A stretch of 64,000 bases of DNA from Qipengyuania gaetbuli (GTDB taxonomy: Bacteria; Pseudomonadota; Alphaproteobacteria; Sphingomonadales; Sphingomonadaceae): positions 336,501-400,500 of the forward strand of contig NZ_JAIVLR010000002.1 of the NCBI RefSeq assembly GCF_020524765.1, given 5' to 3'. The notes beneath the pieces were generated by a model. It did not search any database. It was not told the origin of the DNA and saw nothing but the letters and a program-made list of their open reading frames with translations. The position numbers and the translations under genes were made by a program. Of this stretch, positions 46,714-56,580 are shown one piece after another (position 1 is the first letter of the stretch; the number at the start of each line of letters is the position of its first letter).

Positions 46714-47978
46714 GCACCATGCAGCCCTTCGTCCCCGGCGCGAAACGCAAGCCTGCGCATATGCCAGCGGGCAAGCTGTCGCGCTGGAGCGAACTGAAGA
46801 TCTGGTGGCGCGAGATCGACCGTGCGCTGCTCGGCCTTGTGCTGCTGATGATGACGCTCGGCACGATTGCGGTCGCTGCGGCCAGTCCCGCGAGTGCGGA
46901 CCGCCTGTCGACCTCGGCGACCTCGCTCGACCCGCTCTACTTCTTCTACCGCCACCTCGCTTGGCAGGCGATCGCGCTGGCCGTGCTGCTGGGCGTGTCC
47001 ATGCTCAGCCGCGAGAACGCGCGGCGGCTTGCCCTGCTGCTGGGTGCAGCCATGCTCGCGCTGCTGTTCGTCGTCCCCTTCATCGGGGTGGAGATCAACG
47101 GTGCGCGGCGCTGGATCTGGCTCGGCATGCAGTTCCAGCCGTCCGAATTCCTGAAGCCCGCTTTCGCCGTGGGGATGGCGTGGATCCTTGCCTGGCGGAT
47201 GCGCGATCCGAACCTGCCGGTGCTGGGTATATCCACCGCGCTCACGGGCCTCATCTTCTGCCTGCTGATGCTGCAGCCAAATTTCGGCGAGGCGATCCTG
47301 TTTGCCGGGATGTGGCTGGTGATGATCCTGGTCGCGGGCATTCCGGTAAAGCGGCTCGGCGCGGTCATCGGCGGCGGCATCGTCGGCATCACCGCGACCT
47401 ATTTCCTCTACGACAACGCGCGCCACCGCATCGATTCCTTCTTCGGCGGCGGTACGGCATTCGATCAGGTCGACCTTGCCAGCCGCACGTTGCTGGCTGG
47501 CGGGTGGACCGGCGCGGGATACGGCCTCGGCATCCGCAAGATGAGCCTGCCCGAAGCGCACACCGACTACATCTTCTCCGTCATCGGCGAGGAATTCGGC
47601 CTGATCGCCTGCGCGGTGATCGTACTGCTCTATCTCGGCATGGTCATTCGCGTGCTGATGCGCCTGATCGACGAGGACGACCTTTTCGCGCTGCTGGCGG
47701 GCACCGGCCTTGCCGCGCTGCTTGGCGGGCAGGCCTTCATCAACATCCTCGTCAACCTGCAGCTCTTCCCTTCGAAGGGCATGACGCTACCGCTGATCAG
47801 CTATGGCGGTTCGTCCACCATCGCAGTGTGTTTCGGCATCGGCCTGCTGATCGCGATTACGCGGCGTAATCCGTTCCTGAAAAGGTCGACCCGGGGGCTT
47901 GGCGACCTGCTCGGTTTAGGGCAGGCGGAACCGATGGATACCAAACAGGTGCGTGTGACGCGCGATATCTACCAATGA
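46710..47978 (+). CDS. ftsW: Septal peptidoglycan polymerase FtsW (SEDS family)
   Basis: 422 residues. About ten membrane helices; glycosyltransferase partner of FtsI. Signatures: GARRWIWLGMQFQPSEFLKPAF, GYGLGIRKMSLPEAHTDYIFSVIGEEFG, and GMTLPLISYGGSSTIAVCFGIGLL. A cytoplasmic N-terminal extension of about 45 residues is longer than the E. coli minimum. Starts inside the murD stop and ends overlapping murG. Confidence 0.95.
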   Translation: MSTMQPFVPGAKRKPAHMPAGKLSRWSELKIWWREIDRALLGLVLLMMTLGTIAVAAASPASADRLSTSATSLDPLYFFYRHLAWQAIALAVLLGVSMLSRENARRLALLLGAAMLALLFVVPFIGVEINGARRWIWLGMQFQPSEFLKPAFAVGMAWILAWRMRDPNLPVLGISTALTGLIFCLLMLQPNFGEAILFAGMWLVMILVAGIPVKRLGAVIGGGIVGITATYFLYDNARHRIDSFFGGGTAFDQVDLASRTLLAGGWTGAGYGLGIRKMSLPEAHTDYIFSVIGEEFGLIACAVIVLLYLGMVIRVLMRLIDEDDLFALLAGTGLAALLGGQAFINILVNLQLFPSKGMTLPLISYGGSSTIAVCFGIGLLIAITRRNPFLKRSTRGLGDLLGLGQAEPMDTKQVRVTRDIYQ

Positions 47979-49171
47979 GTGCTTCCAACCGACATTACGT
48001 GCTTGCCGCCGGCGGGACCGGCGGCCACCTGCTGCCCGCTTTCGCCCTTGCTGCCGAACTCGACCGGCGCGGCCATCACGTCGCGCTGATCACCGACGAG
48101 CGCGGGGCGGAAATCCCCGGCAAGCCCGATTTCATGCCCGCCCACGTCCTGCCCGCAGGCCGGTTCGGCAAGAACCCGCTGCATTGGCTGAAGGGCGCGC
48201 GGGCCGTTGCGCAAGGTCGCAGCATGGCGCTGCGCCTTTACGACAGCTTCCAGCCGAGCGCGGTCGTGGGTTTCGGCGGCTATCCCTCGCTTCCCGCCAT
48301 CCTCGCCTCGACCTCGGCGGGCATCCCCACCGTGGTGCACGAACAGAATGCCGTGCTTGGCCGCGTGAACCGCCTGCTGTCGGGCCGGGTGGACGCCATC
48401 GCCACGGCCTATCCCGACGTGCAGCGCCTCAAGCCGAAGCATGAAGGCAAGGTCCACCTCGTCGGCAATCCGGTGCGCGCAGGCGTGCTGTCGCTGCGTG
48501 ACGAACCGTTTCCCGCATTCGGCGAAGACGGCTTGCTGCGCGTTCTCGTGACCGGCGGCAGCCAGGGCGCACGCGTGCTGTCCGAAATCGTGCCTGACGG
48601 GCTGGCGATGCTGCCCCCTGCCATCCGCGACCGGCTGCAGGTCACCCAGCAGTGCCGCGCCGAAGACCTCGACAATGTCCGCGAGCGCTATCGCAGCCAC
48701 GGTATTCCGGCAGAACTCGCCACCTATTTCGAGGATATGGCGAGCCGCCTTGCCGATGCGCACCTGTTCATCGGGCGCGCAGGCGCCTCAACCATTGCCG
48801 AACTGACCGCCGTGGGCCGGCCCGCGATCCTCGTGCCGCTGCCTATCGCGACAGACGACCACCAGGCCGCCAACACGCGCGAGATGGTCAAGGCAGGCGG
48901 TGCGCGCATGATCCGGCAGGACCGTTTCGAGGCGAAGGAACTCGCCAAGCAGATCCGCGTGCTGGCGGACGATCCCAAGGGGCTCGCCAATGCCGCCCAT
49001 GCGGCGTGGAACTGCGGCAGGCCCAAGGCGGTGGAAGACCTCGCCGACCTCGTCGAAAGCTTCGGCGGGGCGGACATGATGGACGTCATCCGCGTCGGCG
49101 GAAACAATGCCCGCGGGGCGTCGCAGGGGATCCCGGCGGGGCAGGGCGCGAACCGGGAGATGGCCGAATGA
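47975..49171 (+). CDS. murG: UDP-GlcNAc--undecaprenyl-PP-MurNAc-pentapeptide GlcNAc transferase
   Basis: 398 residues. Makes lipid II at the inner face of the membrane (GT28). N-terminal glycine loops [46 protein letters not shown], and C-terminal [16 protein letters not shown], with the UDP-binding [22 protein letters not shown]. About 35 residues longer than E. coli MurG, mainly at the C-terminus. Confidence 0.96.
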   Translation: MSASNRHYVLAAGGTGGHLLPAFALAAELDRRGHHVALITDERGAEIPGKPDFMPAHVLPAGRFGKNPLHWLKGARAVAQGRSMALRLYDSFQPSAVVGFGGYPSLPAILASTSAGIPTVVHEQNAVLGRVNRLLSGRVDAIATAYPDVQRLKPKHEGKVHLVGNPVRAGVLSLRDEPFPAFGEDGLLRVLVTGGSQGARVLSEIVPDGLAMLPPAIRDRLQVTQQCRAEDLDNVRERYRSHGIPAELATYFEDMASRLADAHLFIGRAGASTIAELTAVGRPAILVPLPIATDDHQAANTREMVKAGGARMIRQDRFEAKELAKQIRVLADDPKGLANAAHAAWNCGRPKAVEDLADLVESFGGADMMDVIRVGGNNARGASQGIPAGQGANREMAE

Positions 49172-50589
49172 AGGGCGTACCAACCGACATCGGCACCATC
49201 CATTTCGTCGGCATCGGCGGCATCGGCATGTCGGGCATCGCGGAAGTGATGAACAACCTCGGCTACACGGTGCAGGGCTCCGACATCAACGAAAGCCCGG
49301 TGGTCGAACGCCTGCGCGAACAGGGCATTGCGGTGAAGATCGGGCACCAGCCCGAAAACGTCGAAGGCGCGGCCGTGGTCGTCACCTCGACCGCCGTGCG
49401 CCGGACCAATCCCGAAGTCGCCCATGCGCTGGAAAACCGCATACCCGTGGTGCGCCGCGCCGAAATGCTGGCCGAACTCATGCGTCTCAAGTCGACCATC
49501 GCGGTCGCGGGCACGCACGGCAAGACGACCACGACCAGCATGATCGCGGCCCTGCTCGATGCGGGCAATATCGATCCGACCGTCATCAATGGCGGCATCA
49601 TCGAGCAGTACGGCTCCAACGCGCGCCTCGGCGACAGCGACTGGATGGTGGTCGAAGCGGACGAGAGCGACGGCAGCTTCCTCCGGCTCGACGGGACGAT
49701 CGCGGTCGTCACCAACATCGATCCCGAACATCTCGACCATTACGGCGATTTCGACGGGGTGAAGGACGCCTTCGTGGAATTCATCCACAACGTGCCCTTC
49801 TACGGCGCGGCGGTGATGTGCATCGATCACCCGGAAGTGCAGGCCGTGACCGCCAAGGTCCGCGACCGCCGCGTGATCACCTACGGTTTCAGCCTCCAAG
49901 CCGACATCTGCGGCGTCAACGTGCAGCCGCACGAAGGCGGCAACCGCTTCGACGTGATCGTCCGCCAGCGCGGCGAGGAAGATCGCCGGATCCAGAATGT
50001 GGCCCTGCCGATGCCGGGCCGCCACAACGTGCAGAACGCGCTCGCCGCGATTGCGGTCGCCATCGAGATGGGCTGCCCCGACGATGTAATCTGCAACGGC
50101 TTTTCCAGCTTCGGCGGCGTGCGCCGGCGTTTCACGAAGGTTGGCGAAGTCGCCACGCGCGACGGCAAGGCGACCGTCATCGACGATTACGGCCACCACC
50201 CGGTCGAAATCCGCGCCGTGCTGGGCGCCGCGCGCGAAGCGACCGGCAACCGCGTGATCGCGGTGATGCAGCCGCATCGTTACACCCGACTGCGCGATCT
50301 GATGGACGACTTCCAGAGCGCCTTCAACGAGGCCGACCTCGTCTACATCACGCCCGTCTATGCCGCGGGCGAGGACCCGATCCCCGGTGTCGATGCCGAA
50401 GCGCTTGCCGCCGGCATCAAGTCGCGGGGCCACCGTTCCGTCGCCACGGTGACCGACCGTGATGATCTCGCCCGGCAACTGGCCGGGGAGGTCCAGCAGG
50501 GCGATCTCGTCGTGTGCCTTGGCGCGGGCGACATCACGAAATGGGCCGCCGGGCTTGCCGACGCGATCGCCAAGGAGCGCGGCGCGTGA
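49168..50589 (+). CDS. murC: UDP-N-acetylmuramate--L-alanine ligase
   Basis: 473 residues. Adds the first amino acid, L-Ala, to UDP-MurNAc. N-terminal [19 protein letters not shown]-loop [13 protein letters not shown], and [14 protein letters not shown] in the C-terminal domain. ATG 49168 overlaps the murG stop; the stop overlaps the murB start (TGATG). Confidence 0.97.
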   Translation: MKGVPTDIGTIHFVGIGGIGMSGIAEVMNNLGYTVQGSDINESPVVERLREQGIAVKIGHQPENVEGAAVVVTSTAVRRTNPEVAHALENRIPVVRRAEMLAELMRLKSTIAVAGTHGKTTTTSMIAALLDAGNIDPTVINGGIIEQYGSNARLGDSDWMVVEADESDGSFLRLDGTIAVVTNIDPEHLDHYGDFDGVKDAFVEFIHNVPFYGAAVMCIDHPEVQAVTAKVRDRRVITYGFSLQADICGVNVQPHEGGNRFDVIVRQRGEEDRRIQNVALPMPGRHNVQNALAAIAVAIEMGCPDDVICNGFSSFGGVRRRFTKVGEVATRDGKATVIDDYGHHPVEIRAVLGAAREATGNRVIAVMQPHRYTRLRDLMDDFQSAFNEADLVYITPVYAAGEDPIPGVDAEALAAGIKSRGHRSVATVTDRDDLARQLAGEVQQGDLVVCLGAGDITKWAAGLADAIAKERGA

Positions 50590-51551
50590 TGGAGCAGCCC
50601 GACGACGTCTTCAACTGGGACAACGGCATGGCACCCGACTGCGAAGTCGAAGGCGGTGTCGCTACCCCCGTTTCGACGGACGGGTTGCGCGGCAAGCTGA
50701 CGCCGGACGCGCCGCTTGCAAAGCTGGTGTGGTTCAAGACCGGCGGCAATGCCGACTGGATGTTCGAGCCCGAAGACCTCGACGACTTGCGCCTGTTCCT
50801 CGAACGGCTGGAAGGCGAACTTCCGGTGATGGCGCTCGGCCTCGGCTCGAACATGATCGTGCGCGATGGGGGCGTGCCGGGCGTGGTGATTAAGCTGGGC
50901 AAGCCCTTCGCCAAGGTTTCGGTCGACGGTCAGGTCGTGACTTGCGGCGGCGGCGCGCACGGCATCCTCGTCGCCAGTGCGGCGCGCGATGCGGGCGTTG
51001 CGGGCCTCGAATTCATGCGCGGCATTCCCGGCACCGTGGGCGGCTTCGTGCGCATGAACGGCGGTGCCTACGGGCGCGAGGTGTCGGACTGCCTTATCGA
51101 CTGCCAGGTGATCCTGCCCGACGGCGCGCTGGTGACGTTGCCTGCGGCGGACCTGCAATATACCTATCGCCATTCCGCCCTGCCCGACGGCGCGGTCGTC
51201 GTGTCGGCCCGGTTCGAAGGCACGCCCGGCGACCCCGAAGCCATCGGCGCGGAAATGGACCGCATCGCCGATGCACGCGAGGCCAGCCAGCCGCTGCGCA
51301 CCAAGACCGGCGGGTCCACGTTCAAGAACCCGCCCGGGATGAAGGCGTGGGAACTGGTCGACAAGGCCGGTTGCCGCGGCCTCACCATGGGCGGCGCGCA
51401 GGTGAGCGAGAAGCACACGAACTTCCTCATCAACACCGGCACGGCCACCAGCGCCGATATCGAAGGGCTGGGCGAGGAAGTGCGCCGGCGCGTCTACGAA
51501 AACTCGGGCGTCATGCTCGAATGGGAAATCCAGCGGGTTGGAAGGCCCTGA
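50589..51551 (+). CDS. murB: UDP-N-acetylenolpyruvoylglucosamine reductase
   Basis: 320 residues. FAD-dependent reduction giving UDP-MurNAc. FAD-binding VMALGLGSNMIVRDGGVPGVVIKLG, and catalytic-region GIPGTVGGFVRMNGGAYGREV; the C-terminal TGGSTFKNPPGMKAWELVDKAGCRG has the active-site Ser-Thr-Phe-Lys region. ATG 50589 is chosen over the GTG one codon earlier. Position after murC is normal for alphaproteobacteria. Confidence 0.95.
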   Translation: MEQPDDVFNWDNGMAPDCEVEGGVATPVSTDGLRGKLTPDAPLAKLVWFKTGGNADWMFEPEDLDDLRLFLERLEGELPVMALGLGSNMIVRDGGVPGVVIKLGKPFAKVSVDGQVVTCGGGAHGILVASAARDAGVAGLEFMRGIPGTVGGFVRMNGGAYGREVSDCLIDCQVILPDGALVTLPAADLQYTYRHSALPDGAVVVSARFEGTPGDPEAIGAEMDRIADAREASQPLRTKTGGSTFKNPPGMKAWELVDKAGCRGLTMGGAQVSEKHTNFLINTGTATSADIEGLGEEVRRRVYENSGVMLEWEIQRVGRP

Positions 51552-51555
51552 TACG

Positions 51556-52521
51556 ATGAGCATTCTAGACGCCAAGATTCACGTCGCCGTCCTGATGGGC
51601 GGCTGGGCCAATGAACGGCCCGTTTCGCTGATGTCGGGCGAAGGCGTCGCCAAGGCGCTGGAAGCGCGCGGCCACAAAGTCACGCGCATCGACATGGACC
51701 GCCAGGTCGCCGCCCGCATTGCCGAGGCTGCTCCCGATGTGGTGTTCAACGCGCTCCACGGCGTTCCGGGCGAGGATGGCACGGTGCAGGGCATGCTCGA
51801 CCTGATGGGCGTGACCTATACCCATTCGGGCCTCGTCACCTCGGTCATCGCGATCGACAAGCAGCTGACCAAGCAGGCGCTGGTGCCGCATGGCATTCCC
51901 ATGCCCGGCGGCCGCATCGTGAAGAGCGCAGAGCTGTTCGAGCGCGATCCCCTGCCGCGCCCCTATGTGCTCAAGCCCGTCAATGAAGGCAGCTCGGTCG
52001 GCGTCGCAATCGTCACCGACGAGGGCAATTACGGCAATCCGATTGCGCGCGATGCCAAGGGGCCGTGGCAGGAATTCAAGGAACTGCTCGCCGAACCTTA
52101 CATCAAGGGGCGCGAGATGACCTCGGCCGTGGTCGATTTCGGGGATGGTCCGCGCGCGCTCGCCGTCACCGAACTCAAGCCCAAGAGCGGCTTCTACGAT
52201 TTCGACGCGAAATATACCGACGGCATGACCGACCACGTGTGCCCGGCGGACATTCCCGAAAATATCCGCGACCTCTGCCTCGAAATCGCGCTTAAGGCGC
52301 ACAAGGTGCTGGGCTGCAAGGGCACCAGCCGCACGGACTTCCGCTGGGATGAGGAGCAGGGCGAGGACGGGCTCTTCGTGCTCGAAACCAACACCCAGCC
52401 GGGCATGACGCCGCTCAGCCTCGTGCCCGAACAGGCGCGCCACATCGGCATGGACTATGGCGAGCTGGTGGAAACCATCATCGCCGCCGCCCTGCGCGAG
52501 AAGGGCCGGCGCGATGGCTAA
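51556..52521 (+). CDS. ddl: D-alanine--D-alanine ligase
   Basis: 321 residues. ATP-grasp enzyme joining D-Ala-D-Ala for MurF. N-terminal VAVLMGGWANERPVSLMSGEGVAKALEARGHKV, VFNALHGVPGEDGTVQGMLDLMGVTYTHSG, and the ATP-grasp LKPVNEGSSVGVAIV, ending FVLETNTQPGMTPLSLVPEQA. Starts 4 bases after murB and overlaps ftsQ by 8 bases. Confidence 0.95.
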   Translation: MSILDAKIHVAVLMGGWANERPVSLMSGEGVAKALEARGHKVTRIDMDRQVAARIAEAAPDVVFNALHGVPGEDGTVQGMLDLMGVTYTHSGLVTSVIAIDKQLTKQALVPHGIPMPGGRIVKSAELFERDPLPRPYVLKPVNEGSSVGVAIVTDEGNYGNPIARDAKGPWQEFKELLAEPYIKGREMTSAVVDFGDGPRALAVTELKPKSGFYDFDAKYTDGMTDHVCPADIPENIRDLCLEIALKAHKVLGCKGTSRTDFRWDEEQGEDGLFVLETNTQPGMTPLSLVPEQARHIGMDYGELVETIIAAALREKGRRDG

Positions 52522-53410
52522 GGTCACCCGCAAGCCCACCGGCGTCAGGCGCTCGGCTGCGGCGCGCAGCCGCAACCAGAAGGCACGGGCGGCCAAGCGG
52601 CATACCAGCGGGATGCTCGACAAGGTGATGGCGGCGCTGCCTTTCACCGAAGAGCAGTGGAACAAGTTCTTCCTTTTCCTGATCGTCGCAGCAGGGCTGG
52701 GCATCGCATGGACGGTGGCAAGCTTTGCCGGCGTGCCCGAGCTCGCGCGTGCCGAGCTGGCGAAATCCGCCAGCCGCGCAGGTTACGAGGTACGCACCGT
52801 ACGCGTCACCGGCGTCGACCGGATGAGCGAACAGCTCGTCTACCAGAAGGTGCTGGGCGAAACCGACCGGCCGATGCCGCTCGTCGAGCTGGAGGAAATC
52901 CGCGAGCGCTTGCTCGAACTGCCGTGGGTCAAGGATGCGCGCGTCTCGCGCCAGCTGCCCGACACGCTGCGCATCGATATCGTCGAGCGAGAGCCGCATG
53001 CCGTGCTGGCGAAGCCCGACCGGCTGATGCTGGTCGATGACGAGGGGCACGAGCTCGAACCCGTGTCGGCCGATGCTGCCAAGGGCAAGCTGCTGATCTC
53101 CGGTCCGGGCGCGCAGAAGCAGGTCGCCGACCTCGGCCGCCTGCTCGATGCAGCGCCGGCGCTGAAGCCGCAGATCGTTGCCGCCGAATGGGTCGGCAAT
53201 CGCCGCTGGAACCTCACCTTCCGCACCGGCCAGATGCTCGCGCTTCCCGAAGGGGAAATGGGGCCAGCCGCGCTGGTAAAATTCGCCGAGATGGACGGGC
53301 GCAACCGGCTCATCGGGGGGCAGGCGGTCGCCATCGACATGCGCGTTCCCGACCGTGCCTACCTGCGCTGCAAGGACGGCCCCTGTCCGCGCGGGATGAG
53401 CGCGCAGTAA
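52514..53410 (+). CDS. ftsQ: Cell-division protein FtsQ
   Basis: 298 residues. Basic cytoplasmic N-terminus (1-50, rich in Arg/Lys), one membrane helix (about 52-72, FFLFLIVAAGLGIAWTVASF), then a POTRA domain beginning YEVRTVRVTGVDRMSEQLVYQ and a beta domain. Recruits FtsL/FtsB to the divisome. ATG 52514 lies inside the ddl 3' end; the stop TAA overlaps the ftsA ATG. Confidence 0.92.
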   Translation: MAKVTRKPTGVRRSAAARSRNQKARAAKRHTSGMLDKVMAALPFTEEQWNKFFLFLIVAAGLGIAWTVASFAGVPELARAELAKSASRAGYEVRTVRVTGVDRMSEQLVYQKVLGETDRPMPLVELEEIRERLLELPWVKDARVSRQLPDTLRIDIVEREPHAVLAKPDRLMLVDDEGHELEPVSADAAKGKLLISGPGAQKQVADLGRLLDAAPALKPQIVAAEWVGNRRWNLTFRTGQMLALPEGEMGPAALVKFAEMDGRNRLIGGQAVAIDMRVPDRAYLRCKDGPCPRGMSAQ

Positions 53411-54702
53411 TGGCCACGCAGCTTCCCCTGCCGCGCGTTACCCGCGTCTTCGGCGCGGTAAACATCGGTTCGTTCCGCGTCTCGGCCATGATCATGGGCC
53501 AGGCCGAAGACGGCGAGATGGTCGTGCTCGGCTCGTCCCACCGCAAGAGCGAGGGCATCAAGCGCGGCTATGTCACCGACATGCGCCTTGCCACGCACGC
53601 CATCCGCAATGCCGTCGAAAAGGCGGAGGCGAACGCCAATACCTCCGTGTCGAGCGTGTGGATCGGCTGTGCGGGCGCAGGCCTGTCGAGCAAGATCGCC
53701 AGTGTCGAGATCGCCATCGGCGGGCGCCGCATCGACGAGGACGACCTCGAACACCTGCTTTACGCCGCGCGCGACCATATCCAGCCCGACGGGCGCATGG
53801 TCCTGCACGCGCAGCCGGCCCATTACACGCTCGACGGGGCGCACGGCATTGCCAATCCCACCGGCCTCCATGCGGAATCGCTGGGCGTGGATATCCACGT
53901 CACGCTCGCCGAAGGCGCGCCGGTCAGGAACCTCATCGAAGCGGTGCAAAGCGCGCATCTCGATGTCGAAGGCGTGGTCGCCAGCCCGCTTGCCGCGGCC
54001 TATGCCTGCCTGTCTGCCGAGGAGCGCGAACTTGGGGTGGCGCTGGTCGAAATCGGCGCGCAGGTGACCAATGTCTCGGTCCATGCCGGCGGGATGCTCT
54101 TGGGCCTGCGCTCGATCCCGGTCGGCTCCAACGACATCACCGATGCCATCGCCTCTTCGCTGGGCATCCGGCGCAGCCAGGCAGAACGCCTGAAGTGCGT
54201 TTCGGGATCGGCCATCGCGACGCCGAGCGACCACCGCGAGATGATTCCGGTGAACGCGCCGGACGAGGAGCCCAGCGGCCAGCCTGCGCGCGGCGCGGAC
54301 GAACACAACCGCATCCCGCGCGCCGAACTCGTGTCGGTCGTCACCGACCGGCTGGGTGCGATGACCTCCGAAATTGCCAAGGGGCTGAAAGCCATGGGCT
54401 TTTCGGGCAGCAGCGGCGGACAGGTCGTCCTCACCGGCGGCGGGGCGGAACTCCACGGCATTGCCGAATTCATGCAGGGTGCGCTCGGCCTGCCCGTGCG
54501 GACCGGCAAGCCGCCGGCCTTGCGCGGCCTGCCCGAAGCGCATGCGACACCCGGCTTCGCGACGCTGGCAGGGCTGTGTCTTTATGCCTCGGAAGACCCG
54601 GTCGACATCCGGTCCATCGGCCCCAGCTACCAGCCCTCGCGGCGCTATTCGGGCCTCGGCCTGCTCAACCGCGTGGTCCAGGCGGTGAAGGAGTACTTCT
54701 GA
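53410..54702 (+). CDS. ftsA: Cell-division protein FtsA
   Basis: 430 residues. Actin-like protein that tethers FtsZ to the membrane. Opening GAVNIGSFRVSAMIMG, phosphate-1 region, ALVEIGAQVTNVSVHAGGMLLGLRSIPVGSNDIT and VVLTGGGAELHGIAEFMQ are typical. The C-terminus RRYSGLGLLNRVVQAVKEYF is the amphipathic membrane-targeting helix. Starts within the ftsQ stop. Followed by the 133-base ftsZ leader. Confidence 0.95.
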   Translation: MATQLPLPRVTRVFGAVNIGSFRVSAMIMGQAEDGEMVVLGSSHRKSEGIKRGYVTDMRLATHAIRNAVEKAEANANTSVSSVWIGCAGAGLSSKIASVEIAIGGRRIDEDDLEHLLYAARDHIQPDGRMVLHAQPAHYTLDGAHGIANPTGLHAESLGVDIHVTLAEGAPVRNLIEAVQSAHLDVEGVVASPLAAAYACLSAEERELGVALVEIGAQVTNVSVHAGGMLLGLRSIPVGSNDITDAIASSLGIRRSQAERLKCVSGSAIATPSDHREMIPVNAPDEEPSGQPARGADEHNRIPRAELVSVVTDRLGAMTSEIAKGLKAMGFSGSSGGQVVLTGGGAELHGIAEFMQGALGLPVRTGKPPALRGLPEAHATPGFATLAGLCLYASEDPVDIRSIGPSYQPSRRYSGLGLLNRVVQAVKEYF

Positions 54703-54737
54703 TGGTTGAACACCGAGGTAACACGCGCTTTAGGCCT

Positions 54738-54746
54738 TGTGGATAA
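54738..54746 (-). promoter_or_regulatory. DnaA box upstream of ftsZ
   Basis: TGTGGATAA is the exact reverse complement of the consensus DnaA box TTATCCACA, about 90 bases before the ftsZ start. DnaA is known to control ftsZ in Caulobacter, so coupling of division to the replication cycle is plausible here. Confidence 0.55.
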
Positions 54747-54754
54747 GGCTATTT

Positions 54755-54789
54755 ACCTTTGGCGCGGCGATTCGCTTTATGCCAAAGGT
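54755..54789. repeat. Inverted repeat in the ftsZ leader
   Basis: Perfect 9-base arms ACCTTTGGC and GCCAAAGGT around 17 bases, ending 46 bases before the ftsZ start. Could be an operator or an RNA hairpin in the ftsZ transcript. Confidence 0.45.
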
Positions 54790-54835
54790 GTGACATAACC
54801 GTTTTCAGTCGACTTTTTACTTCGAGGAAAGCTCA

Positions 54836-56536
54836 ATGAGCATCAATATCGGCCCCGCTTCCAGCGATGATTTGCGTCCCAAGATCATGGTGATCGGCGT
54901 CGGTGGCGCCGGTGGCAATGCGATCGCGAACATGATGGCGGCCGAGATTGAGGGCGTGGAATTCATCGTGGCCAATACCGATGCGCAGGCACTGTCCAGC
55001 TCGTCGGCCGAAAAGCGCATCCAGCTCGGCCCGGATATCACCGGCGGCCTCGGCGCTGGCGCCCGCCCTGAAGTGGGCAAGGCCGCGGCCGAAGAAACGG
55101 TCGAGGACATCGAAGACGCGCTCGACGGCTGCAACATGGTCTTCATCGCGGCCGGCATGGGCGGCGGCACCGGCACCGGTGCAGCGCCCGTCATTGCGGA
55201 AGCCGCGCGCCGCAAGGGCGTGCTGACTGTCGGCGTCGTGACCAAGCCGTTCCTGTTCGAAGGCACCCGCCGCATGCGCGCTGCGGAAGCCGGTATCGAG
55301 GAACTGCAGAAGCACGTCGACACGCTGATCGTCATTCCGAACCAGAACCTGTTCCTGGTCGCCAAGGCGGAAACCACCTTCAAGGAAGCCTTCATGCTCG
55401 CCGACGAGGTGCTGCAGCAGGGCGTGCGTTCGATCACCGACCTGATGGTCATGCCGGGCCTCATCAACCTCGACTTCGCCGACGTGCGTTCGGTGATGAG
55501 CGAAATGGGCAAGGCCATGATGGGCACCGGCGAGGGCGAGGGCGAAAACCGCGCACTCGAGGCCGCCGAACTGGCGATCGCCAACCCTCTGCTCGACGGC
55601 GTTTCGATGGCCGGCGCCAAGGGTGTGATCATCTCGATCATCGGCGGCGAAGACATGAAGCTGCTCGAAGTCGACGAGGCTGCGAACCACATCCGCGAGC
55701 TGGTCGACGAAGACGCCAACATCATCTGGGGTAGCGCATTCAACCCCGACCTGCAGGGCAAGATCCGCGTTTCGGTCGTTGCCACCGGCATCGAACAGAG
55801 CGGTTCGGCTGCCGCAGCGCCGACGCGCAGCTTCTCCATGTCGGAATCGCGCGCCCCGCAGCGCCCCGTGCTCGACCTGCCGAGCGAGAGCGTGACCGAC
55901 GACGAACCCTTCGAGCTGAGCGAAGGCCTCTCGGCCGAGCCGGAAGAAGACGTGCTCGACACCATGGCCGAAGACGAGGGCATCTCCTCGCTCGGCCTGT
56001 CGTCTGCCAGCGCCGACGATTTCGGTGACGAGGACGAGGAAGACGACGACGTCGACGGCATCGTCGATCCGCTCGCCGGCCTGCGCAACGAAGAGACCGA
56101 GCGGTTCGACAATTACGCCGACGATGAAGACGACCTGCCTTCGCCGGCCGACGACACCGGCTTCGGTGACGGCTGGACGGACGATGGCGACGGCGCTGCC
56201 GGTTCGCCGCTCGACCTGTCCGACCCGCTCGACGGTGAAGCAGGCCAGGACGAACTGCAGCTCGGCGCGGACCAGTATGCCGACGGGCAAAGCCCGCTCG
56301 CCAGCAAGCCCGGCCGCAAGCAGGCGATCCTCGGCGGCGGTGCAGGTGGCGGAAGCGGCGCCGGCGGCGGCGGTGCACCCGCCTCGCAGGGCAGCACGCT
56401 GTTCGAACGCATGGCGAACCTGTCGCGCGGCTCCTCCCAGTCGGAAAGCGACGACGATGACGATGGCGACGAGGACGAAGGCAACAGCGGCTCGCTCAAC
56501 ATCCCGCGTTTCCTTGGGCGCCAGAACAACCAGTAA
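54836..56536 (+). CDS. ftsZ: Cell-division GTPase FtsZ
   Basis: 566 residues. Tubulin-like ring-forming GTPase. N-terminal [18 protein letters not shown], the tubulin signature GGGTGTG at residues 109-115, and [11 protein letters not shown] are intact. After about residue 320 comes a long acidic Asp/Glu-rich linker ([11 protein letters not shown] and more) and then the C-terminal conserved peptide [12 protein letters not shown], which binds FtsA. The linker is unusually long (about 220 residues) compared with E. coli (about 50), making the protein 566 instead of 383 residues. It is preceded by its own leader. Confidence 0.97.
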   Translation: MSINIGPASSDDLRPKIMVIGVGGAGGNAIANMMAAEIEGVEFIVANTDAQALSSSSAEKRIQLGPDITGGLGAGARPEVGKAAAEETVEDIEDALDGCNMVFIAAGMGGGTGTGAAPVIAEAARRKGVLTVGVVTKPFLFEGTRRMRAAEAGIEELQKHVDTLIVIPNQNLFLVAKAETTFKEAFMLADEVLQQGVRSITDLMVMPGLINLDFADVRSVMSEMGKAMMGTGEGEGENRALEAAELAIANPLLDGVSMAGAKGVIISIIGGEDMKLLEVDEAANHIRELVDEDANIIWGSAFNPDLQGKIRVSVVATGIEQSGSAAAAPTRSFSMSESRAPQRPVLDLPSESVTDDEPFELSEGLSAEPEEDVLDTMAEDEGISSLGLSSASADDFGDEDEEDDDVDGIVDPLAGLRNEETERFDNYADDEDDLPSPADDTGFGDGWTDDGDGAAGSPLDLSDPLDGEAGQDELQLGADQYADGQSPLASKPGRKQAILGGGAGGGSGAGGGGAPASQGSTLFERMANLSRGSSQSESDDDDDGDEDEGNSGSLNIPRFLGRQNNQ

Positions 56537-56580
56537 GGTTTCCGAACCCCGCTGCGCCCCGGGCGCGGCAAGGGCAGGCC

